A stretch of 64,000 nt of DNA. It comes from CAYMKL01 sp964390805 (GTDB taxonomy: Bacteria; Chloroflexota; Anaerolineae; VGOG01). The first letter of the stretch is position 1; the number at the start of each line of letters is the position of its first letter. The stretch spans positions 1 through 64,000 of the forward strand of contig CAYMKL010000014.1 of assembly GCA_964390805.1 (NCBI GenBank). Reading direction: 5' to 3'. This document shows, in pieces, positions 16,435 to 25,100 of this stretch. Position numbers and translations under genes: made by a program. Below the pieces are notes generated by a model. It was not told the DNA's origin and did not search any database. It saw only the letters and a program-made list of their open reading frames with translations.

Positions 16435-17121
16435 ATGACGTTTCGTGGCAAACTTCGCCTTCTTCTGGCTGGCGACTCGGCTTTGGTGGTCGAGTTCGGC
16501 GACGAGATAAGCCTGGAGGTGAACCGCAAGGTTCACGCCCTCGCTAGTGCCCTGGGGAAAGCTTCTCTCCTCGGCCTGGGGGAAGCCGTTCCCACCTATC
16601 GCTCTCTCCTGGTTCATTACGATCCCCTCCACCTTTCCTGCGACGAGGTCAAGGCTTTTGTCTCGGAGGTCCTCCAAGACTGCGAGGAGAAGCCCTTGCT
16701 CGAACCCAGGCTGGTCGAGGTCCCGGTTGTCTACGGAGGTGAGTCTGGCCCAGACATGGAGTTCGTGGCCGAGCATAACGGCCTGTCGGTTGAGGAGGTG
16801 ATAAGCCTCCACTCCGGTGCCACCTACACCGTTTACATGCTGGGTTTCGCACCTGGCTTCGCCTATCTGGGTGGGATGCCAGAGGCCATCGCCACCCCAC
16901 GGTTGGAGACGCCTCACACTCTCGTGCCAGCGGGCTCAGCGGGCATCGCTGGAGAGCAGACGGGCATATACCCTATCGCTACCCCCGGTGGATGGCGTTT
17001 GATTGGCAGGACACCTCTTAAGCTTTTCGATCCGGAGCGCGACCCACCCACCCTGCTGAAAGCGGGGGATACAGTTCGCTTCGTGCCCATATCGGAAGGG
17101 GAGGAGCGAAGTGGCCCTTGA
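16435..17121 (+). CDS. pxpB: 5-oxoprolinase subunit B
   Basis: 228 residues. The motifs AGDSALVVEFGD at the start, VYGGESGPDMEFVAEHNGLS in the middle and GFAPGFAYLGG are typical of PxpB (KipI/allophanate hydrolase subunit 1 family). It works with PxpC as the kinase-like half of 5-oxoprolinase. AGGAAG precedes the ATG. It overlaps pxpC by 11 nt, so the two are coupled. Confidence 0.94.
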   Translation: MTFRGKLRLLLAGDSALVVEFGDEISLEVNRKVHALASALGKASLLGLGEAVPTYRSLLVHYDPLHLSCDEVKAFVSEVLQDCEEKPLLEPRLVEVPVVYGGESGPDMEFVAEHNGLSVEEVISLHSGATYTVYMLGFAPGFAYLGGMPEAIATPRLETPHTLVPAGSAGIAGEQTGIYPIATPGGWRLIGRTPLKLFDPERDPPTLLKAGDTVRFVPISEGEERSGP

Positions 17122-18079
17122 GGTTCTGGAAGGGGGAATGTTGACCACCGTCCAGGACCTGGGGCGCTACGGCTGCGAACGCTACGGCGTCCCGGTGGCT
17201 GGAGCGATGGACCCTTTCGCCTTGCAGGTGGCCAACGCCCTGGTGGGAAACAGCCCGGACGAGGCGGCTCTGGAGATAACCATCGTTGGTCCGACGCTTC
17301 GCGCTACCGCGAGCTGCCTGATCGCTGTCACTGGTGCGGATCTGAATCTACGGGTGAACGGACGCCCGCTTCCTTCGTGGATGGCCGTGTTCGTGCGCAG
17401 GGGATGGATCATCGAGTTCGGCGAACGGAAAAGGGGTTGCTGGGCTTATCTGGCCGTGGCGGGGGGAGTTGACGTGCCTCCCATCATGGGGTCGAAATCC
17501 ACTTACCTGCGGGGCGGCTTTGGCGGATTCCAGGGGCGCACTCTGAGAGAAGGCGATCTCATACCCATAGGCCAGACCGCTTCCCACCTCCCCAGTTTGG
17601 CGGGCAAGGAGTTCCCACCAGATCGAATCCCTGATTACAGTGACACGCCAGAATTACATGTCGTCCTCGGTCCTCAGGACGATTATTTCACCGAGGAGGG
17701 GATAGCGACCTTCCTTTCAAGCAAGTACCAGGTCAGCCCAACCTCGGATCGGATGGGCTATCGCCTCCAGGGAGCTGAGATAGTCCACCAGGGGCGGGCG
17801 GACATCATCTCCGATGGGATTGCCCTGGGAGCAGTGCAGGTACCGGCTGATAAACAGCCCATCGTCATGATGGCCGACCGCCAGACGACGGGGGGATACC
17901 CTAAGATCGCCACCGTCATCAGCGCCGACATACCCCTGCTGGCCCAATGCATGCCGGGTGGCAGCGCCGTCACTTTCAAGGCGATGACCGTCGAGGAGGC
18001 CCAAGGCCGCTATCGGGAGATGGTCAGAGCCCTGTTTCAAAATCCAAAATCCAAAGTTCAAATATCTAATACTCAATAG
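17111..18079 (+). CDS. pxpC: 5-oxoprolinase subunit C
   Basis: 322 residues, biotin-dependent-carboxylase-like/allophanate hydrolase subunit 2 family. Motifs: TVQDLGRYGCERYGVPVAGAMDP near the start, GGVDVPPIMGSKSTYLRGGFGGFQGR in the middle and SDRMGYRLQG later. GTG start with GGGGAGGAG upstream. The last 13 or so residues (QNPKSKVQISNTQ) are encoded by a heptad repeat and are not part of the family's normal end, so the repeat has replaced or extended the original C-terminus. Confidence 0.94.
   Translation: MALEVLEGGMLTTVQDLGRYGCERYGVPVAGAMDPFALQVANALVGNSPDEAALEITIVGPTLRATASCLIAVTGADLNLRVNGRPLPSWMAVFVRRGWIIEFGERKRGCWAYLAVAGGVDVPPIMGSKSTYLRGGFGGFQGRTLREGDLIPIGQTASHLPSLAGKEFPPDRIPDYSDTPELHVVLGPQDDYFTEEGIATFLSSKYQVSPTSDRMGYRLQGAEIVHQGRADIISDGIALGAVQVPADKQPIVMMADRQTTGGYPKIATVISADIPLLAQCMPGGSAVTFKAMTVEEAQGRYREMVRALFQNPKSKVQISNTQ
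18035..18078 (+). repeat. heptad array forming the 3' end of pxpC
   Basis: Units CAAAATC, CAAAATC, CAAAGTT, CAAATAT, CTAATAC, TCAATAG with a 7-bp period. It supplies the last residues and the TAG stop. No returning hairpin arm is seen. Confidence 0.7.
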
Positions 18080-18100
18080 ACACAGCAGGGGGTTTTCTAC

Positions 18101-18961
18101 ATGAGCATACTAGTTGATAAAAGCACTCGTCTTTTGGTTCAAGGCATCACCGGTCGCGAGGGGGAGTTTCACACCCGCCAGATGCTGGACTACGGCACCA
18201 AGGTGGTGGCTGGAGTAACGCCGGGCAAGGGTGGCATGGAGGTGGCTGGCGTGCCTGTCTTCAATACAGTCAAGGAAGCTGTTGAGACGACTGGCGCCAA
18301 CACTTCCATCATCTATGTGCCATCCCGCTTTACGCCGGACGCCATTTACGAGGCCGCCGACGCGGGCATCCCGCTGATCGTGTGCATCACCGAGGGGATT
18401 CCCACCCAGGACATGATCAAGGTGAAGGCGTATTTAGACCAGAGGGGAACGTGCCTGATTGGTCCCAACTGCCCCGGTTTGATCACCCCCGGCGAGGCCA
18501 AGGTGGGTATCATGTCCGGCCACATTCACAAGCCGGGGGCAGTAGGAGTGGTCTCCCGCAGTGGCACTCTGACCTACGAAGTGGTCTACGACCTGACCGC
18601 GCACGGTCTGGGCCAGTCCACCTGCGTGGGCATCGGCGGCGACCCCATTCCCGGCTCCGATTTCATAGACGTGCTGTCGCTATTCGAGGAAGACGCGGCC
18701 ACCGAAAAAGTGGTGCTCATCGGCGAGATCGGAGGTACGGACGAGGAGCGGGCGGCCGATTTCATAGCCAGCAGAATGACCAAGCCTGTGGTCGCCTTCA
18801 TCGCTGGAAGAACCGCCCCGCCGGGCAAACGCATGGGTCACGCTGGGGCCATCATCCAGGGCGGCACGGGCACGGCGGCGGAGAAGATCACGGCTCTGGA
18901 AGCGGTCGGCGTAAAGGTGGCCCGCTACCCCGGCGAGATACCTGGGTTGTTGCTTTCTTGA
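18101..18961 (+). CDS. sucD: succinyl-CoA synthetase (ADP-forming) alpha subunit
   Basis: 286 residues, normal length. The N-terminal CoA-binding domain has VQGITGREGEFHTRQMLDYG; NCPGLITPGEAKVGIM and the phospho-histidine loop GHAGAIIQGGTGTAAEK are intact. AGGGGGT lies upstream of ATG 18101. The partner of SucC at 13811 but separated from it by pxpABC and the toxin pair. Its last codons carry the -35 element of the next operon. Confidence 0.95.
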   Translation: MSILVDKSTRLLVQGITGREGEFHTRQMLDYGTKVVAGVTPGKGGMEVAGVPVFNTVKEAVETTGANTSIIYVPSRFTPDAIYEAADAGIPLIVCITEGIPTQDMIKVKAYLDQRGTCLIGPNCPGLITPGEAKVGIMSGHIHKPGAVGVVSRSGTLTYEVVYDLTAHGLGQSTCVGIGGDPIPGSDFIDVLSLFEEDAATEKVVLIGEIGGTDEERAADFIASRMTKPVVAFIAGRTAPPGKRMGHAGAIIQGGTGTAAEKITALEAVGVKVARYPGEIPGLLLS

Positions 18962-18986
18962 CAAAATCATAGGAGGATGTTATACT
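18958..18986 (+). promoter_or_regulatory. sigma70-type promoter of the kor/hdr operon
   Basis: A perfect TTGACA (18958-18963, overlapping the sucD stop) and TATACT (18981-18986) with a 17-bp spacer. Transcription would start near 18993 and leave a leader of about 130 nt before korD. Confidence 0.75.
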
Positions 18987-19045
18987 TTTGCGCCAACAAG
19001 ATGAGAACAACATCACGGCTTTCTGAAGGGACAGACAGCGAGTTT

Positions 19046-19080
19046 GGCGGGGGATGAACTCCGGGGTTCCCCCGCCTTTC
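19046..19080 (+). terminator. terminator-like hairpin in the korD leader (possible attenuator)
   Basis: GGCGGGGG (19046-19053) pairs with CCCCCGCC (19069-19076) around a 15-nt loop, followed by TTTCTTC. It lies between the promoter at 18958 and korD. An 18-codon frame (19001-19057, starting MRTTSRLSEG) ends inside the left arm; no ribosome site is seen for it. Confidence 0.45.
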
Positions 19081-19122
19081 TTCGCCCAGTGAGCAGGAAA
19101 GGCGTGGCAACGGGAGGATGAA

Positions 19123-19395
19123 GTGAAGTATTGGCGAAAGCCACTGGACATCGAACAACAGGAGATCCCTCGTGGTCGAATCCACATTTTGAGGGAACGG
19201 TGCAAGGGTTGTGGCTTCTGCGTGGAATATTGCCCACGCCGTGTGCTGGAGGTATCAGAAGAGTTTAACACTAAAGGCTATCACCCGCCTCGCATCAAAG
19301 ACGAGGCGGCTTGTGTCAACTGTGGTCTTTGCGAGATGCTCTGCCCTGAGTTTGCCATCTATTTGAATGAAGCGGGGGAGGTGCCGGTACCGTGA
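19123..19395 (+). CDS. korD: 2-oxoacid:ferredoxin oxidoreductase delta subunit (2x[4Fe-4S])
   Basis: 90 residues with two cluster motifs, CKGCGFCVEYCP (residues 25-36) and CVNCGLCEMLCP (65-76). It passes electrons from the KorABC catalytic subunits to ferredoxin. GTG 19123 follows GGGAGG. The TGA overlaps the GTG of korA, so the two are translationally coupled. First gene of the operon after the promoter at 18958. Confidence 0.9.
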   Translation: MKYWRKPLDIEQQEIPRGRIHILRERCKGCGFCVEYCPRRVLEVSEEFNTKGYHPPRIKDEAACVNCGLCEMLCPEFAIYLNEAGEVPVP

Positions 19396-20552
19396 ACGGA
19401 GATGGGGTTCTGACTGGTGAGTTCTTCATGATGGGCGACATTGCCTGCGCCGAGGGGGCGATCTCCGCCGGTTGCCGTTTCTTTGGCGGCTACCCCATCA
19501 CTCCGGCTACGGAAGTTGCCGAACGCATGGCTGCACGGATGCCCCAGGTGGGGGGGACCTATATCCAAATGGAGGATGAGCTGGCCTCCGTGATTGCTGT
19601 GCTGGGAGCTTCGTGGGGCGGGGTCAAAGCCATGACCGCTACTTCTGGCCCCGGTTTCAGTTTGATGATGGAGAACCTGGGCCTGGGGATCATGACCGAG
19701 ACCCCTTGTGTGCTGGTTAATGTGCAGCGGGGTGGCCCGTCCACGGGATTGCCCACTCTGGTGGCACAGGGCGACATGATGCAAGCTCGCTGGGGCTCGC
19801 ACGGCCCCTATGAGATCATCGCCCTGGCCCCCAGTTCCCCCCAAGAGCTTTTCGATTTGACCATCCGCGCCTTCAACCTCTCTGAGAAATACCGCACCCC
19901 GGTGCTGGTCATGACCGACGCTGAAGTGGGGCACATGACGGAGAAAGTAGTCATTCCCCCGCCAGAGGAGATCGAGACCTTCTCGCGCCGCAAGCCCACT
20001 GTTCCTCCCCATGAATATCTACCCTATAAGGCCGACGACGATCTCGTGCCCCCTATGGCCAACGCTGGCGAAGGCTACCGCTTTCACATAACGGGACTCA
20101 CCCACGACGATCGTGGCTACCCCGGCATGGACGCCAAAACCCAGGAGATATTGATCAATCGCCTGGTCGAGAAGATCAGAAGGAACAAGGACGATATAAT
20201 TCAACTCGAAGAGGATAGGTTAGAGGATGCTGAAGTAGTGGTCTGCTCCTATGGCATCTCCGCTCGCACGGCCCTCTGGCCGGTGGAGTTGGCCCGGCGG
20301 GAAGGCATAAAGGTGGGCACTTTGCGGCTGATTACGGTCTGGCCCTTTCCTGAGGAACAGATCAGGCAGTTGGCCAGGAAGGTGAAGGCTTTCGTTGTGC
20401 CAGAGCTGAACTATGGCCAGATCGTCCTGGAAGTGGAACGTTGCGCTGCTGGTCAGGCTGAGGCGATCCTGGTCCGCCATGCCGGCGGCGACATCCACAA
20501 GCCGGAGAAGGTACTGGAAGCGATCAGGAGGGCAGCAAACGGTGATCAGTAA
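19392..20552 (+). CDS. korA: 2-oxoglutarate (2-oxoacid):ferredoxin oxidoreductase alpha subunit
   Basis: 386 residues. GGYPITPATEVAE near residue 34, QMEDELASVIAVLGASWGG and TSGPGFSLMMENLG are typical of KorA. It binds the oxoacid and, with KorB, oxidises it to the acyl-CoA, reducing ferredoxin. The pairing with sucCD and the four-subunit KorDABC layout favour 2-oxoglutarate, but other 2-oxoacids cannot be excluded. The last residues and the TAA stop come from a heptad array. Confidence 0.9.
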   Translation: MNGDGVLTGEFFMMGDIACAEGAISAGCRFFGGYPITPATEVAERMAARMPQVGGTYIQMEDELASVIAVLGASWGGVKAMTATSGPGFSLMMENLGLGIMTETPCVLVNVQRGGPSTGLPTLVAQGDMMQARWGSHGPYEIIALAPSSPQELFDLTIRAFNLSEKYRTPVLVMTDAEVGHMTEKVVIPPPEEIETFSRRKPTVPPHEYLPYKADDDLVPPMANAGEGYRFHITGLTHDDRGYPGMDAKTQEILINRLVEKIRRNKDDIIQLEEDRLEDAEVVVCSYGISARTALWPVELARREGIKVGTLRLITVWPFPEEQIRQLARKVKAFVVPELNYGQIVLEVERCAAGQAEAILVRHAGGDIHKPEKVLEAIRRAANGDQ

Positions 20553-20560
20553 TCAGTGTT
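20541..20560 (+). repeat. heptad repeat at the end of korA
   Basis: GGTGATC AGTAATC AGTGTTA. It supplies the final residues (DQ) and TAA stop of korA and runs directly into the korB ribosome site AGGAGGTGA. Confidence 0.65.
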
Positions 20561-20575
20561 AGGAGGTGAATAAGA

Positions 20576-21481
20576 ATGGCGAACAAGAGCAACAAACAGG
20601 CAATAATCTCGAAACCCGAAACTCGAACCCCAAAACTCGAAACCCCAAATCCGAAACCCGACAGTCATCCTATGGACTATCTGCTGCGAGAGGATCGTCT
20701 GCCCCACATTTGGTGCTCTGGGTGTGGCATCGGCGTGGCTTTGACCTGTTTTATCAAGGCCCTCCAGAAATCGGAGCTGGATTTGGACAAGGTGGCGGTG
20801 GTCTCAGGTATCGGCTGCACGGGGCGGGTGGCTGGCTACGTCAAGCTCGACTCCTTCCACACTACTCACGGGCGAGCGATCCCCTTCGCCACCGGGCTGA
20901 AGCTGGCCAATCCTGAGCTCAAAGTGGTGGTCTTCAGTGGCGACGGCGACCTGATCGCCATCGGCGGCAATCACCTCATACACGCCGCTCGCCGCAACTT
21001 AGATGTGGCCGTCATTTGCGTCAACAACTTCAATTACGGCATGACCGGTGGGCAGGTGGGACCGACCACGCCTCCAGGGGCCAGGACCAGCACTTCGCCC
21101 TACGGCTGCTTCGAGCACCCTTTCAACCTTCCCTACCTGGCTGCGGCTAGCGGAGCGGTGTACGTGGCCCGCTGGACGGCCCTTCACGTACGACGCCTGG
21201 AGAAGTCTATCCTCAATGCACTGCACAAAAGGGGGTTTAGTTTTGTGGAAGTCATCTCCCCTTGTCCCACTTTGTATGGTCGCTGGAACAAACAGCGCAC
21301 GGGCCTGGCCCAGATGCAGTATTACCATGACCGGGGTGTCATAAAGCACGGCATTGATCCCAAAGAAGCTGACATTGATCTGCATGGGGAGATCATCGAA
21401 GGAGTGTTTGTGGACATCGAGAAGCCCACTTTTCTCGACTTCTGCAACGCGGCATTAACCAAAGGCATCAGTGATCAGTGA
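20576..21481 (+). CDS. korB: 2-oxoglutarate (2-oxoacid):ferredoxin oxidoreductase beta subunit
   Basis: 301 residues. TPP-binding region GDGDLIAIGGNHLIHAARR then NNFNYGMTGGQ; N-terminal HIWCSGCGIG and SGIGCTGR. The conserved protein begins at MDYLLREDRLP (ATG 20672), which has no ribosome site, whereas ATG 20576 has AGGAGGTGA 7 nt upstream. So about 32 residues of Pro/Lys/Thr-rich sequence encoded by a heptad array have been placed between the start and the catalytic domain. The stop and last residues (ISDQ) come from another heptad array. Confidence 0.9.
   Translation: MANKSNKQAIISKPETRTPKLETPNPKPDSHPMDYLLREDRLPHIWCSGCGIGVALTCFIKALQKSELDLDKVAVVSGIGCTGRVAGYVKLDSFHTTHGRAIPFATGLKLANPELKVVVFSGDGDLIAIGGNHLIHAARRNLDVAVICVNNFNYGMTGGQVGPTTPPGARTSTSPYGCFEHPFNLPYLAAASGAVYVARWTALHVRRLEKSILNALHKRGFSFVEVISPCPTLYGRWNKQRTGLAQMQYYHDRGVIKHGIDPKEADIDLHGEIIEGVFVDIEKPTFLDFCNAALTKGISDQ
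20607..20664 (+). repeat. heptad array encoding the KorB N-terminal extension
   Basis: Eight units such as CTCGAAA, CCCGAAA, CTCGAAC, CCCAAAA with a 7-bp period, in frame. They give a Lys-Pro-Glu-Thr-rich tract. Confidence 0.75.
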
Positions 21482-21522
21482 TTAGTAAACAATGCCCGCT
21501 GATTACTGATTACTCGTAACTG
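21467..21522 (+). repeat. heptad hairpin between korB and korC
   Basis: Left arm units AGTGATC AGTGATT AGTAAAC, right arm units GCTGATT ACTGATT ACTCGTA; the arms are near inverse complements. The korB TGA lies in the left arm. Confidence 0.75.
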
Positions 21523-21539
21523 GGCAAACCGGGGGAGTC

Positions 21540-22097
21540 ATGAGTCGAACAGAGATACGCTTAACTGGCTTTGGGGGGCAGGGCATCATTCTCTCAGGTT
21601 ACATAATAGGCAAAGCGGCGGCCATTCACGACAAGAAACAGGCCACTTTCACCCAGAGCTATGGCCCTGAGTCGCGAGGAGGAGCTTGTAGCGCTCAGTT
21701 GGTTATCTCTGATGAGCACATTAGCTACCCTCATCTCACCGACCCGTCCATCTTAGTCGTGATGTCGCAGGAGGCCTACAACAAGTATGCTCCAACTCTG
21801 GGAGAAAAGGCTCTGCTCATCGTTGACGAGGACCTGGTGGAGATGGGCGAGGTAGCTGGCGATGTGAAGCTGCTCTCGGTCCCGGCTACGCGCCTGGCCG
21901 AGGAGCTGGGGCGGAAGATCGTGGCCAACATCGTCATGCTGGGCTTCTTCGCCGCTGTGACCGACGTGGTCTCCGTAGAGGCCATGCGGGAGGCAGTTCT
22001 TACCTCAGTCCCCAAAGGAACCGAGGAGTTGAACTCGAAGGCTTTTCAGAAGGGGTACGAGTACGGATCAGTGAACAGTAATCAGTGGACAGTCTGA
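21540..22097 (+). CDS. korC: 2-oxoglutarate (2-oxoacid):ferredoxin oxidoreductase gamma subunit
   Basis: 185 residues. GFGGQGIILSGYIIGKAAAI at the N-terminus and QSYGPESRGGACSAQLVIS are the standard gamma-subunit motifs (coenzyme A and inter-subunit contacts). GGGGGAG lies ahead of ATG 21540. The last nine residues (SVNSNQWTV) and the TGA stop are encoded by a heptad array rather than by conserved sequence. Confidence 0.92.
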   Translation: MSRTEIRLTGFGGQGIILSGYIIGKAAAIHDKKQATFTQSYGPESRGGACSAQLVISDEHISYPHLTDPSILVVMSQEAYNKYAPTLGEKALLIVDEDLVEMGEVAGDVKLLSVPATRLAEELGRKIVANIVMLGFFAAVTDVVSVEAMREAVLTSVPKGTEELNSKAFQKGYEYGSVNSNQWTV

Positions 22098-22124
22098 TTA
22101 CTGATTACTGGTAACTGGTAACTG
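22066..22124 (+). repeat. heptad hairpin between korC and the HdrA-like gene
   Basis: Left units AGTGAAC AGTAATC AGTGGAC and right units TTACTGA TTACTGG TAACTGG. The arms are inverse complements. The left arm encodes the C-terminus of KorC. Confidence 0.75.
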
Positions 22125-22138
22125 TCCCGGGAGACACC

Positions 22139-25100
22139 ATGACCAATCCGGTATTGATCTTGGGCGGGAGCATTGGTGGCCTGCAGGCTGCTCTTGATCT
22201 AGCCAACTCAGGGCTAGAAGTATGCCTGGTAGAGAGATCGCCCTTTCTGTGTCCTGAGCCTGTCGAAGGGCTTGAGGGTGATGTTGCAACGCCCTCGCAC
22301 CTTCTGGCAAGCAAGTTCCTGGAGGCAGTTAAACACCCAAACATCCAGGTGTTCACCAATGCTGAGGTGACGCCCCCCCTTCATCCCCCCCAAAGCTGGG
22401 GGGGAAAAGCGGGAGGGCGGGGCGATTTCCAGATCGAGCTGCAGCAGCACCCCCGCTACGTGGACATGGCCAAGTGCACGGCTTGCGGAGAGTGCGTCCC
22501 CGTCTGTCCCGTGACGATACAGCGCCCCAGCGTCGTAGCGCCCCAGCGTCCAAGCGAGCAGCGCGTAGACGCCAAGACGCTTGGACGCTTCGACGCTGAT
22601 CGACCCATCTACAAGCCCGATAACGCTGTGCCGAGCATTTTCGCCATCGAAAAGCGCGAGCCAGCGCCCTGCAAAGTAGCCTGCCCAGCCGGCATCCACG
22701 TCCAGGGCTACGTGGCCCTCATCGCCCAGGGCAAATCCGCCGAAGCCCTGGCCCTGATCCGCGAAGCCATCCCCTTCCCAGGCATCTGCGGCCGCGTCTG
22801 CCACCACCCCTGCGAGGATGCCTGTCGGCGGGCCGAGCACGACCAGCCAATTGCCATCCAATACCTCAAGCGCTTTGTAGCAGATTGGGAAAAGTCCAAC
22901 CTCCAACCCCCAACCTCCAACCTCCAATGTCCAATATCCAATATCCAATATCCAACCAAAGTTGCCATCGTCGGCAGCGGCCCCGCCGGCCTCACTGCCG
23001 CCTACTTTTTGGCCCGCGATGGCTATCCTGTCACCGTCTTCGAAGCCCTGCCTGTAGCTGGTGGCATGATGGCGGTGGGTATCCCCGCGTATCGCTTGCC
23101 CAGAGATGTCCTCCAAAGCGAGATCGAGGCCATCAAGGATTTGGGGGTGGAGATCCGCACCAACACCGTCGTCGGCCCGAACGGTGATTTGTCTTTGGAT
23201 GACCTCAGAAGGGACTACGATGCCGTGTTCGTGGCGGTGGGCGCTCATGGCAGCCGTAAGTTGAACGTTGAAGGTGAAGATTTAGCCGGCGTGCTTCACG
23301 GGGTAGATTTCCTGCGGGAGGTGAACCTGGACCCTTCGACAGGCTCAGGGCGCGGCCGGGAGGTCACGGTCGGCCAGAAGGTGCTGGTGATCGGTGGAGG
23401 CAACGTAGCCATTGATTCGGCCACGGTAGCCAGGCGATTGGGAGCACAGCAAGTCACCATACTCTACCGTCGTTCCCGCGAGGAGATGCCCGCCAATTCA
23501 TGGGAGATCGAGGAGGCTGAAGAAGAGGACGTCGCCTTTCAATTTCTGACGACGCCGACCAGGGTGTTGGGCGAGAATGGACGGGTGACCGGGTTGGAAT
23601 GTCTGCACATGGAGCTGGGCGAGCCCGACGAGAGCGGGCGAAGACGGCCCATGCCCCTCCCCGGTTCGGAGTTCGCGGTTGAGGCGGATACGGTTATTGT
23701 GGCCATTGGCCAGGTGTTGGATATTGGATATTGGATATTGGAGGCCTGCCCTGAGCCTGGCCTAAGGGTTGGAAATTGGATCGTCGCGGATCCTGTGACT
23801 CTGCAGACGAATCTGGAGGGCGTTTTCGCTGGCGGCGATGCGGTGACGGGGCCGGCTACGGTCATCGAGGCCATCGCCGCGGGGAAGCGGGCGGCCGAGT
23901 CCATCGCGCGATACCTTAGGGGCGAAGACCTGGCCACCGGACGCAGGTTGGGGCGGCCTGACATCTCCGGCATCGAGTACTACACCCCACCCGTCGTCGA
24001 GCCAGAAGCCAGGGTGCCAATGCCCAAGCTCTCCTTAGCTGAAAGAGTGGATTTTGCCGAGACCAACCTGGGCTTCAGCGAGAGGGAGGCCATGGCCGAG
24101 GCGGAGCGCTGCCTCTCCTGCGGCGTCTGCTCTGAGTGCCTGGAGTGCGTCAAGGTCTGCGAGCCGGGAGCCATTGACCACAACGCTCAATGGGAGCGCC
24201 TGAGCCTGAACGTGGCGGCGGTGATTCTAGCGGATGGCAGGCAACAGCAGGGTGTGTATTCGATTAAGCCTGGGGACGCGTTAGAAGCCTCCGCTGCCGC
24301 TGCCAAAGTCATGGCCGACCTGGCCGCGTATCGAACATTCCCTCCAGTTCCCTCTTTCCCTTCTCTTTCCGCCCCTTCCAGAATTGGCGTGTTCGTCTGC
24401 TGCTGTGGCAACGAGATCAGCAGCGTCGTGGATGTTGATGTGGTGGTAGGCGAGATTTGCCGTTTGCCCGGCGTGGCTCTCGCTGAGAATGTTCCCTTTG
24501 CCTGCCATGAGGAGGGGACGGCGGCCATCCAGCAGGCCATCGTCGAGGAGGACCTGGATCGGGTGGTGCTGGCTGCCTGCTCTTGCTGCTCCCTCGACCA
24601 GGTCTGCGACAGTTGTACCTACCAGCGGGTGCGCTGCAAACTTCAAACGCTAAACTCTAAACTCCAAACTGGCTTCGAGTTTGTCAACATCCGCGAGCAG
24701 TGTGCCTGGGTGCACGCCGACGAGCCGCATAGAGCCACGGCCAAAGCCAGGAGCATCATCGCCTCTGCCGTAGCCAAGGCGCGTCAGGATGAAGCCAGGG
24801 CCAGGAGCACTGTTTCCCTCGACCAAAGCGTGTTGGTGATCGGGAACGGGATAGCTGGCGCGGTTTGCGCCGACGCACTACAGGCCCAAGGTTTCCAGGT
24901 TTTCCGAAGCGAGCCCCCGCCTCTGACTGTGAGAGGCTCCGTAGGCAACTTCACGGCGATCATGCCTGAATCAGGCGGGGAACGGGAGCTGAGGATCGGT
25001 GCCATCGTCCTGGCCTCTGAGGGCGAGTTGGATATTGGAAATCCGGGAGTCTTCGCCTACGATCCGGAAGATGGGTGTGATCCGCAGGTCTGGGGTTTGG

